Shown: positions 21,384 through 32,700 of the stretch, piece by piece | How the letters are laid out: each line of letters starts with the position of its first letter | Position numbering within the stretch: position 1 is the first letter of the stretch | Assembly: GCA_033964015.1 (NCBI GenBank) | Contig: CM066921.1 | Coordinates: 26,021,355-26,085,354 of the forward strand | Length of the DNA: 64,000 nt | Source: Scolanthus callimorphus | Taxonomy: Eukaryota > Cnidaria > Anthozoa > Actiniaria > Edwardsiidae | Direction of reading: 5' to 3' | The notes under the pieces: generated by a model | Databases searched by the model: none | Told to the model about the DNA's origin: nothing | Seen by the model: the letters and a program-made list of their open reading frames with translations, nothing else | Position numbers and translations under genes: made by a program

Positions 21384-23459
21384 ATTCGCACACAATCTAT
21401 TGCTACTTTAAAATGCTTCTTTCTTTCTTAAAATCAGAAGTTGATATGAAAACCCAAAAGAGGGAAATTGCACGATGCGTGCGTGGGTGGCCCTGCGGGA
21501 AACCACGCGAATGCTATGCGATCCGATTCCAAGTGGTTTTAAAACAACAACGCAAAACGACTTCGACTCAAGAATGGCTGGTCGGCTATAGGGATTTCGA
21601 TCGGAAAAGAGGGTAGACTTCTTGCAGTCGCTTCTTTGGCGAACCGTTAATCGAGAGAAAGTCCTATTCACGCCACGGGGCGAGTTTCGTCTGATGATGT
21701 CAGCGGGACTTATGGACCCAGCTACAATCAAATGCAAAATGTTGGAACACTTTGTCGAGAGAACACGCTCCCCCTGCCCTCCCTTCAATGTTGTCCAAAA
21801 TTGTGTCCAGTATTATTTCCCGCTCAACATTGGGAGGGAATAGGTGTTCCGACGACTTATGCATTTGGTTGTAGGTCCGTTGTTGTTCGCTGTCATGGTG
21901 AATGACCTCGCTGCAACTTGAGGTCCAAGGGCTAATAGGTCGAGATAATTAGTCATTTTAGTTTTAAGTTTATGCATCAACCCCACCATTATCTGCCTGA
22001 TGAATATCAAATCCCTCCCGGCCTTTGAGTTTATATGTCGGTTTAACTTAAAATATAAAGACCTATGAATGACAAAGAAAACCGCACTAATCAATAATAA
22101 GAGCTGGTCTCCCATCTCTCTAGTTTTTAAACCACATCTGGCACAATTGTATGTGCACGATTAATATTACGGGATGCATAAGCAATACATCGTTAGATAA
22201 ATTCAACAATCGAGAAGGAAATCTCTCAATGTTTTACTTACTTACTGACGTTTAGGGACACTTTGTTCCAGACTGGAAGAAGAAAGGCTGATGGGGGCTG
22301 ATATATTCGTGTCGCCTTTGCTCTTGAATTGATGAGGAGGCTAAGCGATTATCGGATATCGGATTTCATGTGACGTCATCAAAAAGCTAACTTCTAACCC
22401 AAGAGACCTGCAGATATATCCTTTCTGTGATGAATATATAACTCTATTCAAGGATTTGTCACACGAAATTTCGGCACCTTCTGCCAAGTAGTTCTCGAGA
22501 TATCGCCAAAGCTATTTATGTCACGCAACACCAGTCACGTATCTTGAACTTGCCGTATTTCACTCGATTTGCACCGTTCTTACCTTTTTGGTACGTCAGT
22601 ATGTTATAAAAGTTCATATTTTATCATTCTGATACTATTCTTATAATTTGGAATACAAATAGCGTCGTTTTGGAGACCCGATTAATTTGCCGCCATTATG
22701 GAGCCCCTCTGCTGGGGCTCCAACATGGCGGCTCCATACAATTACTGTACAAAATGGCGCACATTCACTTGCTAATATATCGCTCAGAAAGTGCCCAATC
22801 GGCCTAAAATTTACCCAGGAAACATAATTTTGTATATTCTTTATAATTCTATTAGGCATCCAGTGTTTAGAAGTTAATTTAGAGAAATAAATTTCGTCAC
22901 GTGACAAGTGAAAACCAAGAATAAGAAATTTTAGAAAACGACACATTTCTACAAGAACTATCTTGATATGGATCCCACCTTTCGACTTCAGATAAAAGAT
23001 AGTTATAATTCCCGTGGGATCCTCATTAGCAACCTAGATTAATCCAGCACTGAAATATAATTGTGCCCACTTTTACACACCGAGCACCCTTAACTAATCA
23101 TAATTTTTTGCCAGAGGGCTTATTAGCGGCATACTCTGGTCAAATCAAGTCAATGTCTCGAATTTGCAAAAAAAGTTGTTTTTTTGTTTAAATTCCCTTC
23201 CCTTTATGAGCTTATTTAATTTTCTTCTAATAGACCTTTTTATGGCCATTAGAAACTAGACTTATCCCTTTCCCAAACTTTTCGTATTTCTAGACACCAC
23301 AATTTGCAAAAAAAGTTGTCTTTTGTTTCCATTCCCTTCCCTTTGTGAGCATATTTAATTTTCTGCTGTTGCCATAGAAACCAGGCACATCCTCGTTAGT
23401 CGTTATTAACCCTTTCCGAAACATTTCGTATTTCTAGACACCACACTACTTGATTTTGT

Positions 23460-23469
<10 letters not shown>
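21384..23469. other. Spacer without recognisable gene
   Basis: Several short ORFs, none with a known motif or a good splice context. A small hairpin GGAGCCCC...GGGGCTCC lies at about 22700-22725 beside CATGGCGGCTCC. Two near-copies of AATTTGCAAAAAAAGTTGT occur at about 23162 and 23299, part of an imperfect tandem duplication of about 137 bp. Confidence 0.4.
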
Positions 23470-23496
<27 letters not shown>

Positions 23497-23574
23497 CTGA
23501 GTCAATAGCCCATGAGGCCGGAGGCCGAATGGGCTATTGACTCAGAGGCCATGAGGGCGAGAGGAATAATTGTT
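23470..23574. repeat. CCGAATGGGCT hairpin element
   Basis: The left arm ACAATTATTCCTCGAGCCC and ATGGGCTCTGAGTCAATAG are mirrored by the right arm to GAGGAATAATTGT. A half copy is at 16490-16546. Confidence 0.8.
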
Positions 23575-23762
23575 TTAGTCAAATCACACTAGTAGGTCAA
23601 TTTGTATTGCCAAAAAAATGTTTTTGTTCTGGTCATTTGCCATTTTCTGGCTTTCAAATCCGACACGTTTTGCTACTAGTAGGCTATACTTATAGCCTAC
23701 TAGTAGCTCAACCAATCAGAACGCAGCATTGATAATAGACCACTAGTGTGATTTGACTAATA
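23575..23762. mobile_element. Inverted-repeat element with AGTCAAATCACACTAGT ends
   Basis: Left end TAGTCAAATCACACTAGTAG and right end CACTAGTGTGATTTGACTA are inverted copies. Between them are CTACTAGTAG palindromes and TCAACCAATCAGAACGCAGC, a block also found reversed at 11774-11850. Confidence 0.7.
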
Positions 23763-23875
23763 AAGCTTACTCGGTGAAGCCGGGTTTGTGTAACTCAATT
23801 GCAAAACACCATGTTTTCCCTTCACTCAGACCTTAAGTATTTTTATCGTTTACGACAGATCATTCCTTCATTCGA

Positions 23876-23931
23876 CATTCATTCATTCATTCATTCATTC
23901 ATTCATTCATTCATTCATTCGTTCATTCAAT
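23876..23931. repeat. (ATTC)n microsatellite
   Basis: About thirteen near-perfect tandem copies of the tetramer ATTC/CATT. Confidence 0.95.
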
Positions 23932-24663
23932 TTCTAACTTTGAAACTATGATCGCTATCCTAGCTACTCTAGCGAGATGTCCATGTTTTAATCTAGCGAG
24001 AGCAAAGATCTGATTTAACGCTGAAAACGATCTATAGACATTTGTATTTCAATTTCAACACTAAACAGGTCTACAGTACCTCTTGAAAACACTTCCTTTT
24101 AGACTAACCTTTACTCCCACAGGCCAAAAGAAATGTATCCAACAACTGTGCCGCCTGGCCCTCCCGTTTCCGCTAAGCCTGCTTGAGCAACTAAACTCCT
24201 CGGAGCACACGCTATACTTTGCGTTTTGGCAGTAGATAGCAATAGTTTTCGGCATGTCAGCACCTTCCGTGGTAGTAGGCTGTGATAAGTTGTATAACGC
24301 TTTCACGGATTTCACAAACCATCACAAAACAAAAAGGTGTTGCAAATACCACGCACAATTATGAACTCTGATTGGTGCATTGTAGATTTGCATGCACGGT
24401 GTCCCGATTCGTTCGTGCGTACACCTTCATCAAAGTTTCATCGTTTGTTATTTTATTCGCTCTCGGAGCTATTTCTTTGCGAGCTGAATATTTGAATTTA
24501 TGAGTTCTGCGAATGGTTAAAAAGGTGCCGTTCATCCTAGTTCAATACATGGTGTTATAATTCCACATCCCAGAAAAAGTATTGGAAAGCTCACACAACT
24601 GCATGAGAGAAAAAAAGTATTGAGAGTTCAAATTTAGAAAGAACACGCAGCTTTTATTATTAT

Positions 24664-25018
24664 ATGGGGGACGTCAATACAAAGACGTTTAGCGGAGAAG
24701 CAGTGGCGCAAAAATATCAACACAAGGTGAGTAATAATCACAAGCACACTATAGCACCGTTGCGAATTGACATGAACATTGACTTCTCACCTATATCCCC
24801 AAAAACTGTTTTTTTAACGAAAATGTCATTCTTGTGTGATCTCCGGCGTGATCACTGATGACGGGTTAGTTAAACAATATTGCATGAAGCCCTGTGTTCT
24901 TGACGTTCACACACCTCGTATAACCTGGTTCATTATTTGACAAGTTTATTTGGTTTTGCAGGTTACTCAGGTTGCTGAGAATGTTCATAAAGGAGACAAA
25001 GAGATGGGGCAGCTATAG
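24664..25018 (+). CDS. Candidate two-exon mini-gene, 39 aa
   Basis: Exon 1 (24664-24726, 21 codons from ATG) ends at CACAAG|GTGAGT. Exon 2 (24962-25018) begins after TTTTGCAG and continues in the same phase to TAG. The predicted peptide (start MGDVNTKTFSGEAVAQ, end KGDKEMGQL) is hydrophilic with no signal peptide. I do not recognise a family. Support is only the two good splice sites in one open frame. It may instead be the 3' part of a longer gene with upstream exons, or chance. Confidence 0.35.
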
Positions 25019-25382
25019 GGGAATGCAGAAAGTAGAAAGAAGTAACGTGAAGTAAAAGCTAAGTGTAGACTGTTTGGCCAACTAGAGAGCGAGGCTTGAC
25101 AACTGAAGCACCCATGTTTTTTTTTTTACAAATTTCCATACATATTCCAGTATTCAACCCTTGTATGGACCTTGACATACATTTAGATTAATGAACAAGC
25201 CTCAATTTATGATTGAACATAGTGCTGGCGGAGTTTGATGTGAATTGAATCGCGATGTTCCTTTTTTTTTTTTTGCCGAAAGCAGTGACCACATGTCGCG
25301 GCCATGTTTCCTACCTTCTCTTTCTCTAGGTGGGGGAGGTTTGTGAATGACATCTCTCGAAATTGTTATCCAAATGGCCTAA

Positions 25383-25914
25383 AAGCCCTGGCCAAACGAA
25401 ACGCAAGTTCACGCAAGTCGATGCAAGCTGTGACTTGCACAGACTTGCGCTCACTTGCGTTGAGGTGGCCAAACGAGATGCAAGTTTTGATGCAAGTTGA
25501 GTGTTTTGGTGCTTTGCGCCCGCTAATGACGACATGATCACGCCACTTTCGAACACAGAGCGCGCGCTCAAGCTAGTGTTTTTCTTGGTAAAAAAGAGAA
25601 ATACAAAGAAATTTCACCCAGTTTTTTGATAATAACAGCTAGAAATATAAGTGCAACATTTTCATGACTTATTTTGGTCATAATATTTCGTTAATTTGGA
25701 AAACGGAGAAAACTGGAAACTTGCATCAACTTGCGTACACTTGCGATGTGGTGGCCAAACGAGACGCAAGTTGTTCAAAGTGGACGCAAGTGAACACAAG
25801 TCATCGCAAGTCCGCGCACGTCATCGCAAGTTGGTGGCCAAACAAGCGCAAGTCGACGCAAGTAGCAAAACTTGCGTCGACTTGCACCGACTTGCGTTTC
25901 GTTTGGCCAGGGCT
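25383..25914. mobile_element. Foldback MITE built of GCAAGT/ACTTGC words
   Basis: AAGCCCTGGCCAAACGAAACG at the left is mirrored by CGTTTCGTTTGGCCAGGGCT at the right. TAA flanks both sides (25380-25382, 25915-25917). The outer thirds are dense in GACTTGC/GCAAGT words interrupted by GTGGCCAAAC, so both arms are degenerate short-word arrays. No ORF. Confidence 0.85.
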
Positions 25915-26097
25915 TAAGACTTCCCAGAGGTGATCACAAAGGGCTAATAAACAATTAAGTACAAAATGAATGAACAATTCTTTTATTTTCATTATTTTAC
26001 CAATTTCGACTTCAACGTAGCTAATATGCAAGCTATGCAGAGTGCTAAAACAGCCTAAGGCTTTATTTATTCAAATTTATTTAGTATGAAACACTAA

Positions 26098-26702
26098 TGC
26101 ACCAGTCAATTGACAGCCCCGCACCCCCCCATTCGCGCATTAGCGGGGCATTCACTTTTTGGCAAATGAAAGGCAGTGAGCGCCTCGGTTTGCGGGGACA
26201 ATCTGAGAGGTGAATGCACCGTCCCCAGGGTAATAATTAAGAGTGAATGCGCTCCTTGCCCAATGAATTTAGAAGATAACACAAAGGATTTTTACTCACT
26301 GAAAAGAGTCATGTCAATGGTGCCCAGTTTTCAATGCAGCCGCAGCCGATCGCAAAGCGTAATAAAACCATATTTTTCTACTTGCATGTACTATCGCTAG
26401 TGTAGATTAAAATTTAATACGTTTAATTCAAGTAACAAAAATCTGTATTTGTCGTGTCTTTTGTGAAGTAAAGGGGTGTTCATATGGAGGTGAAGCAGCC
26501 CGGAAAGTGGGCTGGTTTCTGTTGTGTTGTGTCCCGGGGAAGACAGTGACTCCCTGCTCGATGTACTGTGTGGAAGCTGTGAAAGAAAGTGCATCTCCCG
26601 ACCAACGGGGCAGTAATGTAGTGTGAATTCTGTACGAAAGCCCCGCTAGTACCCCGCTAATGCGCGAATGGGGGGGTGCGGGGCTGTCAATTGACTGGTG
26701 CA
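26098..26702. mobile_element. DNA transposon with long terminal inverted repeats, TAA duplication
   Basis: TIRs of about 50 bp begin TGCACCAGTCAATTGACAGC and continue through a C-run and CATTCGCGCATTAGCGGGG. TAA lies on both sides (26095-26097, 26703-26705). Length 605 bp, no transposase. Its right edge is 52 bp past the sulfatase stop codon, so the sulfatase transcript must end in it or run through it. Confidence 0.9.
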
Positions 26703-26754
26703 TAACACAGAGCTTGGACGACCTGTGATCACACAACAGGTAGACCAATGTTTT

Positions 26755-29700
26755 TCACAGTTCCCCGGGATAGTGCTTCACTTGGGTATTCTTCTCGATA
26801 CACTTGCAAGAAGGAAAATTACAACAGGACTGAGTACGCAAGTACGTCCACCAATTCTTATTAAGCTGATTATGGACATCATGCACGGTCTTCCTGTGGT
26901 TTTCTGTAGCCTGAATGATGGAGGGCATGACCCTTTGATAACGAGGATCACCCGCCGAGATAGGGTGATCTTCAGAAGGATCGGATGTGACGTCATAGAG
27001 AAGTGGAGGATTATGGGAAACTACGCCGTCGCTTTCATAACACATGCATACCCCAGTCCCCATGCACATTTCACTTCCCGTAGGGTTCCAGGTTGGAGTG
27101 TAGAAGAAGGCTTTCCACGTGGTGTTCCCGTGACGTGGGCGATACCGTGTGGTGTGGACTTGCTTGGCGCAATAGTGGAACATGAACTCGTGCGGCGAGA
27201 ACTCGGCCTTTTGACGCAACAAGGGCATCATATCTTTACCTGTGATGAGAAAAACAACTTTGATAAGGGGAGCTTACCATTCAACAGTATCACAAAAACA
27301 CTGTGTCGTTTTTCCAGAGATTATGTGGGCTTCCTGGGGTTTCTGAGTCCCTTGTTTCCAAGGTCTCGACCGTGAAGAAAATGGTGTTAAAGGCGAACAA
27401 CATCATTTCTCGAATGTCTGTTAGTTGTTGTGGATTCTACTACCGTCTATGATACGATCCCGTGGGAGAGAGGCACCAGCTAGTTTTAACACAGTAAAAC
27501 AGTCAAAGATTTCAATGGTCAGGGAAGGCTGGACCAAGAAGAATTACCGGACCATGTTGCACCAGAACCCGCCCCTGGAATTAACTATCAAATATTCACA
27601 ACCTTACAGGTATTCGTACCGTCTATGATACGATCCCGTGGGAGTGAGGCACCAGCTAGTTTTAACACAGTCGGGAACACGTCAAAACTGCAGGTGGGTT
27701 CTGTGACGTCGATACCCGAGGGTATGTGGTTTGGCCAGGAAACTACAGTAGGGACGCGGATACCTCCTTCGTAGCTTTGGCCTTTACCTGAAAACAGAAC
27801 AGAGATCGAGGATGAAGGCTAAGCGATAGGGTCTAAGCCCTATGGCAGCTTGGCCAAAAAAAAATCAATGAAATGAAAGTAGGGTTGTCTTTCTGGAAAG
27901 TATCTACTAATATTTTCGACGTCATGATAGGATAAAATTGGAACTTCATGACTAATTTCATCACCCCCGCCCCATCATTGTCAACCCCATCTTCATCCTC
28001 GTCGTCATAATCACCCTCATCTTCATCCGCTTCGCCTTTCCCATTCTCGACCCCATTCCCATCCTCATCCTCTGTCCCCATCTTCCTATCCTCGTCTCCA
28101 TTCCCATTCGCATGCTCATCCTCATCCACATCCTCGTCACCATTCCCATTTCCATCCCTCTTCTCATCCTTTTCTTATCCCCACCCTCTTGCCATCCTAA
28201 TCTTCGTCCTCGTCGCCATCGACATCCCTCTCCCTATATTTATTCACAGTCATCCCTCTCCCTATATTTATTCCCATACGTTTCCCAAAATGAGAGAAAC
28301 CCGAAATTCTGCTTACTTGCTTTGAAGTTTGCTGTAAAACTTGGACTAAAACTAGGTTAGCTTCCAGGGCAGATAACTTGATCGTTTTTTTGGATAAAAA
28401 CCGAGTTGCACGAGTGCTACAATCAGTCAATTGAAAGGGGTCCGTTCCTCTATTTTTGTTCCTTTGTTCCTATAATCAAATTAGGAACCAAACAATTGTT
28501 CCTTTTCTTAAATATAAGAACAGCCCTATGCCCACGAATAGGAACACATTTTGCGTTCACCGGAACAAAAGTATCACTGATTAGGAACCAAACGGTCCTT
28601 TGTAATAACAAAGGAACGCATTGTTCCTAAACATAGAAATAAGCTGGGCCTTTTATATACAATTAGGAATTCACGTTCCTAATCATGACGTTCCTTTTTG
28701 AAAAAAGGGAACGTTTTGTTCCCAATAATGTAATCAAATGTGAACCATTGTTCCTTTTCACTACGCTAAGGAACCAACGGTTCCGAACTGCTAAGTTCCT
28801 ATCTCGATGTTTGGTTCTCCTTTGAGGTAATTGGGAACACCTGTTCCCATTTACCGAGTTTGACAAGCTCAATCAGGAACTCTTTGTTCCTGAACGCACT
28901 CCCAATTAGGAACATTCTGTTCCCATGACCAAATTGGACCTAACAAAAGGGGAATGTGAAGTTCCTTTGTGTGAAAATAGGGAACGTGCTGTTCCCAATT
29001 AAACAGGAATTCTGTTCCCATGACCAAATTGGACCTAACAAAAGGGGAATGTGAAGTTCCTTTGTGTGGAAATAGGGAACGTGCTGTTCCCAATTAAACA
29101 GGAATTAGGAACAAGGTGGCCCTAAAAAAGGTAACACTTTGTTCCCATATGAGCAAATGGGATCATATTGTTCCTTTAGCAATAGGAACATTTTGTTCCA
29201 CTGCAACACAGTTAAGAACAAAGAGTTCCTATGATCGACATCGGTCCTTTTCACTAAAGGAACGTATTGGTCTTAGGTATGGATCTTGGGAACAAAGCGT
29301 TCCGAATTTAAAAGGAACGCTTTGTTCCCTTGATGCATATTTGGGAACACAGTGTTCATTATACTTTAAAGCGATGGGGAGTGTTCTAAAATAAAGGCCA
29401 ATAACTGACGTAAGATAGGATAGGATCGGATCGGTTTAAGCATGTTTGAGCAAGAACTCCGCCTAAACATGTTAGGGCAAGTTTGTGCACGCTTATTTGA
29501 TTATGCGCGCCTTCGCCTTTTTATTGGACAAGATACAGTTAGGCTCCCAAAGGGGCTACAACATGTTCAGGGCAAGTTTGAACACGCTCACTTTATTTGC
29601 CTTGCTATTGGCCAATAAGGGTTTTCGTACTCTAGGGACACATGGATCGTATACAAACAACTGTCAGGTAAGTATATGTTCATTTCTCGCCTACTCTCCG

Positions 29701-32700
29701 CCCAAGAAAGATGTCGAGTAAAAAATTGAAGCAAGTTGAATGGGCTAAAATTGCAAATGCTTTGCCCAAACCAAAAAGACTTCACTTGGAGAAAGATGAA
29801 TCTGATGGAGTTTTTCACTGCCCAGTGCAGGCGTGCGATCACGATGGATTTGGGACTCGAAGAGGCTGCAGGAAACACGTAACTAGAAAGCACGGTTGGT
29901 TCTTCTATTTTGATCATAAACCAAGCAATTCAGAAATTGAGGCTAGTCAAGTTCACGACTGTAATGAAAGCGCCAAGAAATCCGAATCCACCAGCGCAAG
30001 CAAATCGATTCCAACCTTTGAAGCATCAGGTGCAATTGCTAAAGAATTCCTTTCTTGGCTCACTGGGAGTGGCGGGGGGTGCAAGAGCGATCGAAAAGCT
30101 CAACAAACTGACAGCAAATGCCTTAAGTTTCTCAGATTTTGTTGTGATGACGAAGACGAACTGACTTGGAAAAATGTCGACTATAGCTTATGCTCTCCTA
30201 ACCTTCTCTTTAAATTTGCTGATACGATGCAGGACACGTGGAGCCTTGGACATGCTGGACGCATAGGATACCTGGACGCCATTGGGGAGCTAGTGCAATT
30301 CCGAAAAGTTAGCGAAGGGTTGTCGGAAACAGTGGCGAGAGGTTTGTCAGTCACCGAGACGTACCTGAAAAGAGTTCGAAGAACAGTGTCGAAGATGATG
30401 AGATTGCAGTGGACCAGTGATCTGGACATCGATGTTTTAGAAGCCAAGGGTCACTGGGCATCGCTCGACGAACTACTGGAAGTTGTCTCTCACTACCTGC
30501 CTCGATATGAGGAAGTGCTCAAGAAATGCAGGGACAAACCAGGTAGTGTTTGCTCGGGGGATTTAACGTTTGCCACAAAATTTCTAGCCGTCTACTTGTT
30601 CATCAAGGTAAAAGGATCCCGACCCATGACGTACCAGTACCTCACCGTTGACATGGTTCGCACAGCGAAAACAAACGGGGGATTCGTTGACCAGAAAATG
30701 TTCAAAACTGCAGGGAAATACGGATTTGACTCGCTTCTTTTGACCGACACTAACATGAGAGTTTTGGATGGATATATCAATCATATTCGCCCTCTGCAGA
30801 AACCAGCTTGCGATTACGTGCTAGTGACGAGAAACGGGGTCAGCACAACAAGCTCGGCGAGCTCATGAGCAAATTGGTTTTCGATGCCATTGGAAAGTAC
30901 GTTCATCCGACGCGCTATCGACAGATTGTCGAGACTGCGAGTTCCAACCAGCTTAGCCCAAGAGAGCAAGACGCAGTTTCAGAGGATCAAAAACACAGCT
31001 CGGTTGTAGCAAGAGTGCATTATCAAAAACAAAGATCTCGAGAGGTCGCAGCGAAGGCGCGCCAATGCTTGGATAAACTACATGGCGACAAGGGACAAAG
31101 CTGGAACAAGATGTGATTTCAAGACTGTCGGACATCTCGTCGGCCTCCTCTCAAGAACAGGAGGTGCACAATCTGTCCAGCGGTTCTACAGAAGAAGTCG
31201 AAAGTGCAGAGGAGGCGTTGCCAGTAGAACGCGAGTGCAATTTCATTAAAATGCCAAGACTTACACGCCAGCGCACTTTCAAAGTGGCCAACATCGATCG
31301 TACGTGCAATAGAAAAAAGGCCATGTTGTTCACCCAGGACGAGGACAAGTATCTCAAAGCAGGTCTCAAAAGGTACGGCTATGGTCAGTGGACAGCCATT
31401 CTAAGAGATTCCGAATTTCATTTCCAGAAAGGGAGGTCCCCAGACTCGTTGAAAAAGAGAGCGGTCGCCAAGTTTCGCCAATAGTGTAGAGTTGGAATTT
31501 ATTAAAGCTTATTTTGGCGCCCTTTCCCTTATTGGGACGCTGCTAACCCTTTGCATGCCGGTAGTCAGCGCGAAACTATCAGAGCTGTAACATTTTGCGT
31601 GTTAGGCCTCATTTGCTGTTGAACGCCGAGGAGCTCAGATGGACGCTGTTATTGATAAGCATCCCGAGTTGTCGCTACGAGATATCAAATTTGCTGGAGA
31701 GTTTATACGTGAAGTTTGCGTTTCCAACTTTCCAACATCAACGGCCATTTTGGCGGAAAGTTTGCTCTGGCGCCATTTAAACCGGACAAGAAACCGAAAA
31801 AAGTCTACTCTAAGGGAGCTGATCTTGGCGTGTCTGTTCATTGCCATCAAACTGGAAAACAGTGATATCGAAAGAACCTCCTTATTTATGGACATGGTTT
31901 CTACACCGGTGCCAAAAACAGATATCATAGAGGAGGAGCTTAAAGTACTGGAATCCGTGAATTGGAGGCCCCTGGAATATTACGACATGATAGGACTTTA
32001 ATAATAGCTCAGTGCTCAGTGTGAGAACAGCTCAATAAAATATTTTCACGCGTATACACACCGTTCATGTGTACATCTAGAGAATCATTGTTCAATTGTT
32101 GCTCTTAAAAACAAGTTGATGTTTTGCGAGAAGTGGTGATGTAAATGAACATATTAAGGTGCCGTGCGGCTTTCCTTCCAAAACGAATCTCGTTAATGCC
32201 GATTCTTTACACAAGCTGTTCACGTGTTCATTCAGTTCAACTGTATAAGCAAGCAGCTGACGTGTACAGCTTTGAAATATTTGATGAACTGGTATGTTTT
32301 GCGAGGAAGTGAATGAGAAACAAATGACTCGGCATTCCTTCCTAATGAATTTCTTGTCAAATCGGTTACCTTAATTTGACAAAAGCTTGAGATTCCTAGA
32401 AAGGTCGCTGCCAGAGTTTACATGCAAATACGCATTCTGATCAATTGAAATGTCATTTAGTTTGCTATTTTCCATTTTGCCAAATCAGCTTAAAATCAAG
32501 AAACTGCTCTTGATAGAAATTATTGGCGTTTTCTAGACTTCATTCTTGAATGACTTTTTCACTCTATAGGGCGCATGGTACTTCCAGTCGTAATGGTCTG
32601 TTTTATAATCATAATATCATTAATAATACATCAACCCATGGTAACCATATTGATCAGCCCATCCACGTTATACCCGTCAAAACCACTGTTTGTTGAGACA

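Noticed and set aside
21408..22115. Overlapping ORFs on both strands (67-126 codons)
   Set aside because: No recognised domain, low-quality starts, and open frames on both strands; probably repeat-derived.
27833..28167. Acidic Asp/Glu/Gly-rich and Met/Arg-rich minus-strand ORFs
   Set aside because: They are translations of CATCC-type simple sequence, open in more than one frame at once.
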